In this document: positions 1 through 9,707 of the stretch, piece by piece
How positions within the stretch are numbered: the first letter of the stretch is position 1
How the letters are laid out: each line of letters starts with the position of its first letter
Assembly: GCA_009773765.1 (NCBI GenBank)
Contig: WTWZ01000009.1
Span: forward strand, 1-46,205
Direction: 5' to 3'
Length of the DNA stretch: 46,205 bases
DNA from: Prolixibacteraceae bacterium
GTDB taxonomy: Bacteria > Bacteroidota > Bacteroidia > Bacteroidales > Prolixibacteraceae
Notes under the pieces: model-generated
Told to the model about the DNA's origin: nothing
Seen by the model: the letters and a program-made list of their open reading frames with translations, nothing else
Database searches by the model: none
Program-made: the position numbers and the translations under genes

Positions 1-183
1 GATTGTAAAAAAAACTTAGTGGACATAGTGAAAACCTTAGTGTCATTTGTGGTAAAAAAAAATGAACCAACCACAAAGGCGCCAAAGTAAACCACGAAGT
101 AACACAAAGAAAATTATGGTATGATTGTAAAAAAAACTTAGTGTGCCTTTGTGAAAACCTTAGTGTCCTTTGTGGTAAAAAAA
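1..183. repeat. Imperfect direct repeat pair upstream of the first kinase gene
   Basis: Positions 1-62 and 123-184 are near-identical: both begin GATTGTAAAAAAAACTTAGTG, continue with AAAACCTTAGTGTC and end TTTGTGGTAAAAAAAAA. Between them (about 68-112) lies an inverted version of the same vocabulary (ACCACAAAGGCGCC, AAACCACGAAGTAACACAAAG). A few positions differ between the copies. This low-complexity family of CTTTGTG/CACAAAG words is common between genes in Bacteroidota. No gene is visible in the first 191 bases and no clear TAnnTTTG promoter was found. Confidence 0.7.
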
Positions 184-191
184 AATAAAAT

Positions 192-3164
192 ATGAAACTA
201 ACAGACTTAAAAATTGGAACGCAGCTTAAAACCGGTTTTGGGATTATGATGTTGCTCGTAGCTGTTCTGGGCTTTATCTCCTACGAACAGACCAACAATA
301 TTGCCTATCAAACAAAATTGATGTATAACCATCCGTTGCAGGTGCGGAGGGCTGTTGGGGAGTTGAAATTCAACATCACTGACATCCACCGCGAGATGAA
401 ATATTTGTTTCTGCCCGAAAGAGAATCGCGAATAGAAACTATAATCAACAATATTGAAATGCAAAAATCTTCAGTATTCGATCAGATTGAAATCTTTTAT
501 AAGTCGTATCTGGGCCCCCGCACCGATATCGACACACTGAAGCAAAATTTTATTGTTTGGAATTCAATGTACGAAGAAACCATCCGGTTGCTAAAGGAGG
601 GAAAAACATCAGAGGCAGCATTAAGGACCGTTTCGGGCGGGGTTGCAGGCAATCAGGTGAATGTCCTTTACAGGTCGCTGGATAAAATCGATAAATTTTC
701 AAGGGAAATGGGCGATACATTAAATATCACTTCCCAGGAATTAAACAGGTCGTTGAACACGCAATTGTTTATATTGGTTGCCGCATTCCTTATTCTGTTG
801 TTACTTCTAAGTAATTATTTGTTACGGGCTGTTCGGCTTCCTATTGAAGAACTTTCCATGGCAACCCGTCGCTTCGGGGAAGGCGATTTAAATGCCCGAA
901 GTTCGAACACTTCAAAAAATGAATTCGGTGGCCTTGCAGCAGCCTTTAATTCAATGGTAGATACGATACAGGCGAATACCGAAATCAGTAATAAGGTTGC
1001 AATGTTTACCGGCAAAATGCTCTGTGAGGATGATGCCAGTAAATTCTTCCAAAGCACGCTGCAAATGTTGATGGTCCAAACCGGTTCACAAATGGCTGCG
1101 GCCTATCTGCTGAGCGGCAATAAAAAATACTACGAACATTTCGAATCCATCGGCATTGACGATGAGGCCAGGAAATCATTTTCGGTTTCCGGCCACGAAG
1201 GGGAATTTGGCGCTGCCGTTACTACCAAAAGAATCCAACATCTTAAGAATATTCCCGAAACAACGCGTTTCCTCTATAATACGGTAAATGTCAAATTTAT
1301 CCCAAACGAAATAATAACCATTCCCATCCTTTCAGGAGGCGGGGTCATTGCCATCATATCTTTGGCATGTGTAGGGGTTTATAACCAAAGTTCTTTGGAT
1401 TTAATCGAAAAAATCCACATTACCTACACTACCCGAATCGAAGGGATTCTGGCATACCGCCAAATCAAAGAAATTTCAACAAAACTGGAGGAGCAGAACC
1501 GCGAGCTTGAAATACACCAAAGAGAATTAGAAGCGCAATCGTCGGAACTGACCGAACAAAACCGCGAGCTTGAGGTTCAGAAAAATCAGTTAAGCGAAGC
1601 AAACAAGCTTAAAACAAGTTTCCTGTCGAATATGAGCCACGAACTGCGCACACCGCTGAATTCAGTTATTGCCCTCTCAGGAGTGCTTAGCCGGAGGCTC
1701 GCAAAACAAATTCCCGATGAAGAACACAGTTATCTGGAAGTAATTGAACGAAACGGGAAAAACCTTTTGTCGCTGATTAATGATGTGCTGGATATTTCAA
1801 GAATCGAATCGGGAATGGAGGAAATTGATGCTATACAATTTGAACTTTGCGACGCTATAAACGATATTACAGGCATGATACGGCCACAGGCCGCCGAAAA
1901 AAATCTCTATCTGAACAATGTGGTGGGCGACTGTAAAATTCAAATTGTGACCGATGGCAAAAAGTTAAGGCATATAATGCAAAACCTTATTGGCAATGCT
2001 GTTAAGTTTACCGAAAAAGGAGGTGTCAGTATTTCGGTTAAAAAACTCGGCGATAAGGTTGCCATATTTGTTGCCGATACCGGCATCGGTATCAGCGCAG
2101 AACACCTTCCCCATATTTTTGATGAATTCCGGCAAGCTGATTCCGGGGTCTCGCGCCGGTTTGGAGGAACAGGCCTTGGACTGGCCATTGCAAAAAAATA
2201 TGCAAACCTGCTGGGCGGGTCTGTTACCGTAAAGAGCGTGCAGGGAAAAGGCGCTGAATTTACGCTTACCCTTCCCCTTGTTTACGGCGAGGGTAATTTG
2301 ATAAGCGAAAATGATACCGATTATGGGTACATAAATGAAAAGAACAGTAAAGCTGAATTCAGTACAGTACAGGGTGGTACAAAAACGGTCATGATTGTGG
2401 AAGACAGTGAACCCGCAGTGGTTCAGATAAAAGATTTTCTGGAGGAGAACGGATACAAAGTAGTGGTTGCACAAAACGGTGCAGAGGCTTTTGAGTTATT
2501 CAACACAGTAATTCCCGATGCAATTATCCTCGATTTAATGATGCCCGGAACCGATGGCTTTCAGGTCCTTCAGGCCATTCGAAATGATGACATTACTGCA
2601 CACATACCCGTTTTGATACTCACTGCCAAATTCATCACGAAAGAAGACCTTCGATTTTTGAAGCGGAATAATGTTCATCAGCTTATCCAAAAAGGGGATG
2701 TAAAACGCCAGGAACTGGTTAAAGTGGTGGGGGAAATGTTAGCTGGCAAAACGGCAGAAACAAAAAAACCGGTTAATTTAAAGCAACCCATAACGGGAAA
2801 GCCAACCGTACTTGTGGTTGAAGACAATCCCGACAATATGGTTACCGTAAAAGCAGTTCTGGCAGATGAATATACGGTGATTGAAGCCACAAATGGAATT
2901 GAAGGTGTTGAGAAGGCTAAAAAGCACATTCCCGATTTAATACTAATGGATATATCATTGCCAGAGATGGACGGGATTCAGGCGTTTAAGGCCATCAGAA
3001 GCGATAACCGTCTTAAGCATATTCCGGTAATAGCATTAACTGCAAGTGCGCTTAAGGAAGACCGTGAACTAGTTTTGGCCCATGGATTTAACGCATTTAT
3101 TGCAAAACCAATTGATGAAAGTATCTTCTTCAGCATCATTAAAGAGGCGCTTTATGGAAAATAA
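192..3164 (+). CDS. Membrane hybrid histidine kinase (HAMP-GAF-HisKA-HATPase-REC-REC)
   Basis: A 990-residue sensor kinase that should autophosphorylate on histidine and pass phosphate to its own receiver domains. A membrane segment at about 13-30 and a second at about 191-211 bracket a helical extracytoplasmic sensor of about 160 residues. Then follow HAMP (about 212-260), a GAF-like domain (about 270-430), a coiled coil rich in NRELE repeats, and HisKA with the H box SNMSHELRTPLNS (His483). The ATPase N box is NLIGNAVKF, with G boxes DTGIGIS and GGTGLGLAIAK. Two receivers end the protein, with acceptor aspartates Asp781 (LDLMMPG) and Asp920 (MDISLPEMDG). The ATG at 192 gives a good first membrane helix. 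The last 11 bases overlap the next kinase gene (ATGGAAAATAA), so the two are probably translationally coupled. The signal sensed is unknown. Confidence 0.93.
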   Translation: MKLTDLKIGTQLKTGFGIMMLLVAVLGFISYEQTNNIAYQTKLMYNHPLQVRRAVGELKFNITDIHREMKYLFLPERESRIETIINNIEMQKSSVFDQIEIFYKSYLGPRTDIDTLKQNFIVWNSMYEETIRLLKEGKTSEAALRTVSGGVAGNQVNVLYRSLDKIDKFSREMGDTLNITSQELNRSLNTQLFILVAAFLILLLLLSNYLLRAVRLPIEELSMATRRFGEGDLNARSSNTSKNEFGGLAAAFNSMVDTIQANTEISNKVAMFTGKMLCEDDASKFFQSTLQMLMVQTGSQMAAAYLLSGNKKYYEHFESIGIDDEARKSFSVSGHEGEFGAAVTTKRIQHLKNIPETTRFLYNTVNVKFIPNEIITIPILSGGGVIAIISLACVGVYNQSSLDLIEKIHITYTTRIEGILAYRQIKEISTKLEEQNRELEIHQRELEAQSSELTEQNRELEVQKNQLSEANKLKTSFLSNMSHELRTPLNSVIALSGVLSRRLAKQIPDEEHSYLEVIERNGKNLLSLINDVLDISRIESGMEEIDAIQFELCDAINDITGMIRPQAAEKNLYLNNVVGDCKIQIVTDGKKLRHIMQNLIGNAVKFTEKGGVSISVKKLGDKVAIFVADTGIGISAEHLPHIFDEFRQADSGVSRRFGGTGLGLAIAKKYANLLGGSVTVKSVQGKGAEFTLTLPLVYGEGNLISENDTDYGYINEKNSKAEFSTVQGGTKTVMIVEDSEPAVVQIKDFLEENGYKVVVAQNGAEAFELFNTVIPDAIILDLMMPGTDGFQVLQAIRNDDITAHIPVLILTAKFITKEDLRFLKRNNVHQLIQKGDVKRQELVKVVGEMLAGKTAETKKPVNLKQPITGKPTVLVVEDNPDNMVTVKAVLADEYTVIEATNGIEGVEKAKKHIPDLILMDISLPEMDGIQAFKAIRSDNRLKHIPVIALTASALKEDRELVLAHGFNAFIAKPIDESIFFSIIKEALYGK

Positions 3165-6100
3165 AAAAATAAAAATTCTGGCCATCGACGACATCAGGGA
3201 CAACCTGGTTACGCTTAAAGCAATCATATCCGAAGCACTGCCCCAATCGGTTGTTTATTTGGAAAATAGCGGGCAAGAGGGCATCGGGTCGGCAAGGAAA
3301 AACGACCCCGATGTAATATTGCTCGATATTGTAATGCCCGGGATGGATGGTTACCAGGTATGCAAAATACTCAAGGCCGATGAACAACTGTCCGAAACTC
3401 CTGTAATCTTCCTTACAGCATTATCGGGAGATAAACAAAGCCGCATTTTGGCGCTCGAAGCCGGAGGTGATGCCTTTTTAGCCAAACCCGTTGACATCAG
3501 CGAACTAAAAGCGCAAATCCTGGCCATGCTCAAAATAAAAGAGGCAGCTAAGTATAAGCGAAATGAAAAAACACATCTCGAAGAGCTGGTGCAAAAACGG
3601 ACGGAAGAACTCAGGAAGGCCAACATTGCAACGCTCAATTTGCTGGAAGACCTGAATACTGAAAAAGAAAAGCTAAAACTCCTCAACCGTGCCGTTGAAG
3701 CAAGCTCGGTGTCGGTTGTTATTACCGATGCACAGGGGCATATAAATTACGTTAATCCTTATTTTACCGAACTTACCGGATATTCGTACGAGGAGGCGAT
3801 TGGTAAAAATCCGCGGTTTCTGAAATCAGGACATCAGCCAAAAGCATTTTATGAGGGCATTTGGAATACCATACTTTCAGGAAAAGACTGGACAGGGGAA
3901 TTCAGGAACATAAAGAAAAATGGAGAGTACTACTGGGAAAAGGCCGTTATCTCCCCTTTGATTAACAGTGATGGAGTGTTTACAAATTTTGTAGCCATAA
4001 AAGAAGATGTGACAGACCGAAAAAAGGCCGAGACCGATTTACGTAGATTTATGTTGGGTATCGAAAACTCTTCCGATGCCGTTTTTATTACTGACTTATC
4101 CGGAATTATCGAATATATTAATCATGCTTTTGTGGAAATATACGGATATCACAAATCAGAAGTTTTGGGAAAAACTCCGCGCATTCTCAAGTCAGGGACA
4201 ATTCCTCAGGAAGATTATAAGCAAATGTGGGACATTCTATTGGCCGGAAAACAGCTAAAGGGAGAAATACAGAATAAGACCAGGGATGGAAGAATTCTCA
4301 ATATCGAAGGTTCAAACAACCCCATTCTTGACGATAACGGCAAAATTATTGGCTTCCTTTCTATAAATAGAGATATTTCAGAACGGAAAAAAGCTGAAGA
4401 AAAGCTAAAGCTCCTCAACCGTGCCGTCGAAGCAAGCTCGGTGTCGGTTGTGATTACCGATGCTGAGGGGCATATAAATTACGTTAATCCTTATTTTACC
4501 AAACTTACCGGCTATTCATCAGATGAAATACTTGGAAGAAAATTGCGAATCCTGAACCCGGGAAAACTTTCAGAAGCTGACAGCGATGCGCTTTGGAGAA
4601 CCATCCTCTCCGGAAACGAATGGACGGGTGAATATCAGAACAGGAAGAAAAACGGGGAACTCTATTGGGAAAATGCAGTTATTTCACCAATTCTGAACAG
4701 CGATGGGAAAGTTATAAACTTTGTTGCCATTAAAGAAGACATCACGGAAAGGAAAAAGATACTGGAAGAACTGATTAAAGCCAAGGAAAAAGCCGAAGAA
4801 AGCGAAATACAAATAAAATATTCTCAGGAAGTGGCACGAATTGGATATTACGACTTTAATGTTCAAACCGGTTTTTGGTCGAGTTCTGAAATGCTTGATA
4901 AAATTTTCGGCATTGATATAAGTTATATTAGAGATGTGCAAGGTTGGTTGAGTATTGTTCATCCGGATTTTCAACAGGAAATGCAAAATTATTTATTAGT
5001 GAACATTCTGAAAAACAGGGAAACATTTAATAAATCATACCAAATAATAAATCAAAAAACCAAACTTGCTTGCTGGGTCCATGGATTAGGAACATTAGAG
5101 TTTGACAATAGCGGTAATTTATTGAAAATGTTTGGAACAATTCAGGATATTACAATAAGTAAAAATTTTGAGCAAGAGCTTATTAAAGCCAAAGAAAAAG
5201 CCGAAGAAAGCGACCGTTTAAAATCGGCGTTCCTTTCGAATATGAGCCACGAAATTCGCACTCCCATGAATGGAATACTCGGATTTACCGATCTTCTTTT
5301 AACCCCCGATTTAAGCAGTGAAGAAAAAGAACGCTACATTAAAATCGTCCATCAAAGCGGGAAGCGCATGTTAAACACGGTGACCGATATTATTGAAATC
5401 TCAAAGATTGAAGCCGGACTGGTTAATGTTACCGCAAAAGAAACCGATTTTAATGAAAGGATTGAAGAGTTATTTTATTTCTTCAGGGCTGAAGCAGAGA
5501 ACAAAGGACTAAAAATAATTTTAGAACAGTTATTGCCTGTTGAGGAGAAAAATATCTCAACCGACATAAATAAACTGGATTCTATTCTTACCAACCTCAT
5601 TAAAAATGCAATAAAATACACCTTAACAGGGACGATTAAAATTGGTTGCCAATCTAAAGGCAATTTTGTTGAATTTTATATAAAAGATACCGGAATAGGA
5701 ATTCCGGTTGACAGGCAGGAAGCAATCTTTGAGCGTTTTATGCAGGCGGATGTAGCCGATGCAAAGGTTTTCGAAGGCTCCGGCCTGGGCCTGGCCATTG
5801 CCAAATCGTATGTTGAAATGTTAGGGGGGAAAATCTGGGTTGAAAGTGAAGAAGGCTTAGGCTCAACATTTTATTTTACCCTGCCCCTTACTGATTTTGC
5901 AAAGGGAAAACCGGTTGTTTCAAATGAAATACCCGTTGATAAAGAAAACAATACAGTAAAGTCCGCAGCGGGTCCCCTGAAAATAATTATCGCCGAAGAT
6001 GATGAGTACAGCTTCTTTTTGTTAAAAACAATACTCTCGGAATATGGAATAACCCAAATACATGCCCGAAATGGGGAGGAAGCTATTATGGCTGTTAAAA

Positions 6101-6333
6101 ACAATCCGGATATTGCCTTAATCCTTATGGATATAAAAATGCCTGTTTTGAATGGCCTTGAAGCAACACAAAAGATTAGGCAATTTAATAAAACCGTCCC
6201 GATAATTGCACAAACGGCTTATGCTTTTTCAAGTGACAAAAAAAATGCAATTGAAGCAGGGTGTAACGATTATATTTCAAAACCCATATTAAAGGAAAAA
6301 TTACTGGCGATAATCAGGAAGTATGTTGAATAG
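3154..6333 (+). CDS. Cytosolic hybrid histidine kinase (REC-PAS x4-HisKA-HATPase-REC)
   Basis: A 1059-residue kinase without membrane segments. The start at 3154 (MENKKIKILAIDD) is preferred over the ATG at 3082, because the receiver fold begins there and the 24 extra residues would lie inside the previous gene. An N-terminal receiver (Asp58, LLDIVMPGMDGYQV) is followed by a coiled coil and four PAS domains. PAS1 and PAS3 are nearly identical. HisKA carries SNMSHEIRTPMNG (His699); the ATPase has NLIKNAIKY, DTGIGIP and GSGLGLAIAK. The C-terminal receiver has Asp993 (LMDIKMPVLNG). A front receiver could accept phosphate from the kinase encoded just upstream, giving a relay; that is inference. 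The HisKA and PAS regions closely resemble those of the gene at 9708, so the two are paralogues. Confidence 0.92.
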   Translation: MENKKIKILAIDDIRDNLVTLKAIISEALPQSVVYLENSGQEGIGSARKNDPDVILLDIVMPGMDGYQVCKILKADEQLSETPVIFLTALSGDKQSRILALEAGGDAFLAKPVDISELKAQILAMLKIKEAAKYKRNEKTHLEELVQKRTEELRKANIATLNLLEDLNTEKEKLKLLNRAVEASSVSVVITDAQGHINYVNPYFTELTGYSYEEAIGKNPRFLKSGHQPKAFYEGIWNTILSGKDWTGEFRNIKKNGEYYWEKAVISPLINSDGVFTNFVAIKEDVTDRKKAETDLRRFMLGIENSSDAVFITDLSGIIEYINHAFVEIYGYHKSEVLGKTPRILKSGTIPQEDYKQMWDILLAGKQLKGEIQNKTRDGRILNIEGSNNPILDDNGKIIGFLSINRDISERKKAEEKLKLLNRAVEASSVSVVITDAEGHINYVNPYFTKLTGYSSDEILGRKLRILNPGKLSEADSDALWRTILSGNEWTGEYQNRKKNGELYWENAVISPILNSDGKVINFVAIKEDITERKKILEELIKAKEKAEESEIQIKYSQEVARIGYYDFNVQTGFWSSSEMLDKIFGIDISYIRDVQGWLSIVHPDFQQEMQNYLLVNILKNRETFNKSYQIINQKTKLACWVHGLGTLEFDNSGNLLKMFGTIQDITISKNFEQELIKAKEKAEESDRLKSAFLSNMSHEIRTPMNGILGFTDLLLTPDLSSEEKERYIKIVHQSGKRMLNTVTDIIEISKIEAGLVNVTAKETDFNERIEELFYFFRAEAENKGLKIILEQLLPVEEKNISTDINKLDSILTNLIKNAIKYTLTGTIKIGCQSKGNFVEFYIKDTGIGIPVDRQEAIFERFMQADVADAKVFEGSGLGLAIAKSYVEMLGGKIWVESEEGLGSTFYFTLPLTDFAKGKPVVSNEIPVDKENNTVKSAAGPLKIIIAEDDEYSFFLLKTILSEYGITQIHARNGEEAIMAVKNNPDIALILMDIKMPVLNGLEATQKIRQFNKTVPIIAQTAYAFSSDKKNAIEAGCNDYISKPILKEKLLAIIRKYVE
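3671..4513 (+). repeat. Intragenic duplication of a PAS-encoding segment
   Basis: About 110 bases at 3671-3780 recur at 4396-4510, within the same reading frame and with only a handful of differences. Both encode LKLLNRAVEASSVSVVITDA followed by GHINYVNPYFT. Even third codon positions are largely conserved, so this is a recent duplication or gene conversion and not ancient PAS similarity. Divergence rises further into each PAS domain. Confidence 0.8.
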
Positions 6334-6604
6334 TTTGAGAAAATGTTTTTAAGCACGAAAGAATAAAGTATATGAATTAAAACCAATCAGGCGAAATGAT
6401 ATTATTCGGGTAGTGGAAACCTTGAGGTAATAAAACCTTAGTTAAAAATCGGCAATCTAACCCCGTAAATTAAGTACTTGCATAGCTTCATGTTATGAAA
6501 TGATTTCATTAAAATGCTAAATTAGGTGGCACAAAAATTTTAAGTAAACTAAAAGTGCACAATTAACCATAAAATTCAGTTTAGAAAAAACTAAATAATT
6601 GAAA
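6334..6604. other. Intergenic region within the kinase run
   Basis: About 270 AT-rich bases separate the second and third sensory genes. No ORF, convincing terminator hairpin or TAnnTTTG promoter is visible. Because the other gaps in the run are 9-10 bases or overlaps, the gene at 6605 may start a second transcript here. Confidence 0.4.
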
Positions 6605-7990
6605 ATGAATATTTCCAACAATCTGTTTTCTTTATTGTTTAGGCTAAGCCAACTTTTCGACATCAAAAAAATGATTGAACTTTTTGTTGAAGCCATGAAT
6701 GACGGGTTCAAACCAGCCGGTTTTTGTTTTATCGAAAAAAGCGAAAATGAAGCAGGGGTTGAAATCGAAATCAGCGCCCAAAATTCTTCTTATGGCTATA
6801 TCAGGATCGAACAGCCAACCCCATTGGTAAAAGAAAATTTTATGCCCATCAGCAATGCAGTAAAAATTCTCGCTGTTTTTTTGGAACGGGCCGAACTTGA
6901 GGCAAAATTCAAGGATGCTTTGTTAACCGGCGAAAAAACCGTCAATGAGAAAATACTTCAACATCAGGAAATAGTCAGGGAACTCACAACAGCAAGAAAT
7001 GACTTGTCAAAACTGGTTGAAAACCTGAAAGAAGAGATTAAAAACAAGGTTCAGGAAGAATTGGCACATTCCTACGACTTAATGAAATATGCGATTGAAC
7101 ATTCAAATGGCGCAGTTGCTGTACACGATAACGAATTAAGGTATATTTATGTGAGCGAGCGTTACATGGATGATTTTAAAGTAAAGGATTACAATATCAT
7201 TGGTAAACATCATTACGAGGTATTTCCTGATTTGCCCCAAAAATGGCGCGATATTCACCAACGGGTATTAAATGGTGAGGTTTGCTCTTCAGAGTGCGAC
7301 CCGTATCCACATAATGATGGAACTTTGGAATGGACAAGATGGGAGTGTCGGCCCTGGTTTAATGTTGACGAAACAATTGGGGGACTGATTGTTTATACTG
7401 AGGTAATTACAAATCAGGTACTGGCCGAAAATGCTCTCAGGGAAAGTGAATCCCGTTTCAGGCTGCTTGCCGAAACGGCCCCTTTTGGAATTGTGATTTC
7501 GGATAAAAACCAAAACACTTTATTTATAAACCAGCAATTTACCCACATATTCGGATACACCATTGCTGAAATACCCTCAGTGGAAGAATGGTTCCTGCTT
7601 GCATACCCCGATAAAGAATGTCGCGGCCAAATCCGCAGCGAAGCGGACAAGGCGGTATCTAAAGCAAAACAAGGCAACGAAGAACTCAAACCGGTTGAAT
7701 ACCCTGTAAGATGTAAAGATGGGGCCATAAAATTAATCGAATTCAGGATGGCAATAACCGATGAACTTTATTTTATTATTTTCATCGATATTACCCAAAG
7801 GAAAATAGCCGAGGATGAACTTATGCAACTGAAAAACCACCTTGAGCAGCAAGTTCAGGAAAAAACCGTTGAATTGCAACTGCAGATTGCTGAACTTGAA
7901 CGTTTTCATGATGCCACGATTGAACGTGAATTTCGAATAAAAGAGCTTCGTGATGAATTAAAAATTCTTAAAGGTTCGGTACCAAAGTAA
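6605..7990 (+). CDS. PAS-domain signalling protein without a kinase domain
   Basis: A 461-residue protein with no membrane segment. The ATG at 6605 (MNISNNLFSLL) is preferred; an in-frame TTG two codons upstream is possible. An N-terminal region of about 90 residues resembles a small GAF-like ligand-binding fold. A coiled coil (about 105-150) precedes two PAS domains (about 155-265 and 280-395). The second contains YPVRCKDGAIKLIEFRM and ends with ITQRKIAEDEL, a typical PAS exit helix. The C-terminus is a coiled coil with RFHDATIEREFRIKELRDEL, a motif often joining PAS modules to kinases. No H box, N box or receiver exists. It may be a partner that presents a signal to the kinase encoded next, or the front part of a former larger kinase. 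Its role is inference. Confidence 0.85.
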   Translation: MNISNNLFSLLFRLSQLFDIKKMIELFVEAMNDGFKPAGFCFIEKSENEAGVEIEISAQNSSYGYIRIEQPTPLVKENFMPISNAVKILAVFLERAELEAKFKDALLTGEKTVNEKILQHQEIVRELTTARNDLSKLVENLKEEIKNKVQEELAHSYDLMKYAIEHSNGAVAVHDNELRYIYVSERYMDDFKVKDYNIIGKHHYEVFPDLPQKWRDIHQRVLNGEVCSSECDPYPHNDGTLEWTRWECRPWFNVDETIGGLIVYTEVITNQVLAENALRESESRFRLLAETAPFGIVISDKNQNTLFINQQFTHIFGYTIAEIPSVEEWFLLAYPDKECRGQIRSEADKAVSKAKQGNEELKPVEYPVRCKDGAIKLIEFRMAITDELYFIIFIDITQRKIAEDELMQLKNHLEQQVQEKTVELQLQIAELERFHDATIEREFRIKELRDELKILKGSVPK

Positions 7991-7999
7991 AATATGTAA

Positions 8000-9697
8000 A
8001 TGGTTCAAACAAGAAACATAAACCGTTCCATTCTGATAACCATCATTTGGGTGTTTGGCAGCATTTTTTTTATACAGGCCAATTCAGTTAATTTTGCCCC
8101 GGTTATTGCCAATACCATTATTTCTGGCCCTGCACCAAATTATCCGCCCGATTGTACATTAAACAATAACGTGTTTGTCAGCGAATCAACTGCCGGTATT
8201 AAACCTGTTAACTATTTAGTGGATAATGAAACTGCAGTGATGAAAGGTGGAAATTTCGGTTTTTTTTTACAACGTGAAAATATTATGTATTACCTGAAGG
8301 TTGGGGTTTTGATTTTTGTCCCGCTGGCGGTTATAATGTTTCTCCTGCTTGTTTTTCTTCTTCGTAAAGAGGTTGGGCGAAGAACAGTGGAATTGAACAT
8401 CGAAATTGAAGAACATCGAAAAACGCTGGAAACCGTTAAATCACAGCAGTTGAAAATAATGGAAAGCAGTAGGGAAATCCGGCTGCTGCTCGATTCTACT
8501 GCTGAAGGGATTTACAGCATTAATAATATGGGCAATTGCACAATTGTCAACAAGTCGGCGTTACAGATGCTTGGATACACAAGTGAATCGGAAATGGTTG
8601 GCCATAACATGCACAACCTGATCCACCATACCCGATCCGATGGTTCAGCTTTTTCACAAGAGGATTGCAGTATAAATCAAACATATTTAAAAGGTTTAAG
8701 TGCACATGTTCAGAATGAGGTTTTCTGGCGCCCGGATAATACTTGTTTCCAGGTTGAATATTTTTCGCACCCAATTATTGAAAACGGTAAAGCGGCAGGA
8801 ACTGTTGTAACATTTTGGGATATCACAAAGCGGATAAAAGCTGAGGAGGAGCTGCAAAAACTAAATAATGAACTGGAGTACCTGGTGCATTTGCGCACAG
8901 CCGAACTGGAAGAAAAAGTGCAAAAACTGAATAAAAACCAGAAAGCAATGCTTTATATGATTGAAGACCTGAATTTAATTACCGCAGAATTAAAGGCAGA
9001 ACGTGAAAAACTTGAACTGACAAACAAAGAACTCGATGCTTTTTCGTATTCGGTTTCGCACGATTTGCGTTCGCCGCTGAGGGCAATTCATGGTTTCACG
9101 GAATATTTAATGGAAGATAATTTACATCAGCTTGATGATGAAGGTAAAAGGCTTTTAACCTTAATTCGCGAAAACACCGTTAAAATGGAGGAGTTAATTA
9201 CAAGTATTCTTAACCTTTCACGTGTTTCGCGCACAGAACTTCGTTTTTGTCAGGTAGATATGCAAGCCACAGCCCTTTCAATGTTTCTCGAGATTGCCAC
9301 TGATGATGAAAAAAAGGAATTTGAACTTATTATTGCCCCCCTGCCGCCTGCTTTCTGCGATTCGGCCCTGATTAAGCAGGTTTGGCAAAACCTGATTGGC
9401 AACGCCCTGAAATACAGTTCGAAATCGGAAACTAAAAAAATAGAAATAGGTTGTTTTGAAGGTAGTGAAAAGTTGACCTATTACGTCAGGGACTTTGGCG
9501 CAGGGTTTGATTCAAATTACAAAGACAAATTATTCGGGGCCTTTCAAAGATTACACAAAAAAGGCGATTTTGAGGGCGCTGGCGTGGGACTGGCAATCGT
9601 ACAGCGCATTATTAACAGGCATAACGGCACGGTGGGCGCTGATGGCGATTTGAATAAAGGGGCAACTTTTTACTTCTCATTACCAAAAATAAACTAA
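8000..9697 (+). CDS. Membrane sensor histidine kinase (PAS-HisKA-HATPase)
   Basis: A 565-residue kinase. An N-terminal hydrophobic segment (about 10-28) and a strong helix (about 98-122) flank a short extracytoplasmic loop of about 70 residues that has no recognised fold. A coiled coil leads to one PAS domain (about 155-275), a second coiled coil, then HisKA with SYSVSHDLRSPLRAIHGF (His354). The ATPase has NLIGNALKYSSK, RDFGAGFD and GAGVGLAIVQRI. The SVSHDLRSPLR form is typical of phytochrome-like kinases. No receiver is fused, so it needs a separate acceptor; the front receiver of the next gene, 10 bases downstream, is an obvious candidate. An ATG-TAA minicistron at 7994 just before the start is probably accidental. 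Confidence 0.9.
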   Translation: MVQTRNINRSILITIIWVFGSIFFIQANSVNFAPVIANTIISGPAPNYPPDCTLNNNVFVSESTAGIKPVNYLVDNETAVMKGGNFGFFLQRENIMYYLKVGVLIFVPLAVIMFLLLVFLLRKEVGRRTVELNIEIEEHRKTLETVKSQQLKIMESSREIRLLLDSTAEGIYSINNMGNCTIVNKSALQMLGYTSESEMVGHNMHNLIHHTRSDGSAFSQEDCSINQTYLKGLSAHVQNEVFWRPDNTCFQVEYFSHPIIENGKAAGTVVTFWDITKRIKAEEELQKLNNELEYLVHLRTAELEEKVQKLNKNQKAMLYMIEDLNLITAELKAEREKLELTNKELDAFSYSVSHDLRSPLRAIHGFTEYLMEDNLHQLDDEGKRLLTLIRENTVKMEELITSILNLSRVSRTELRFCQVDMQATALSMFLEIATDDEKKEFELIIAPLPPAFCDSALIKQVWQNLIGNALKYSSKSETKKIEIGCFEGSEKLTYYVRDFGAGFDSNYKDKLFGAFQRLHKKGDFEGAGVGLAIVQRIINRHNGTVGADGDLNKGATFYFSLPKIN

Positions 9698-9707
9698 AAC
9701 TGAAGAT

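Noticed and set aside
1965-2474. 169-residue frame on the minus strand
   Set aside because: It is opposite the ATPase and linker region of the first kinase, whose motifs are unmistakable; composition is that of a shadow frame.
3082-3153. Longer start for the second hybrid kinase
   Set aside because: The extra 24 residues lie wholly in the end of the previous gene and precede the receiver fold; ATG at 3154 begins the fold and gives the usual short overlap.
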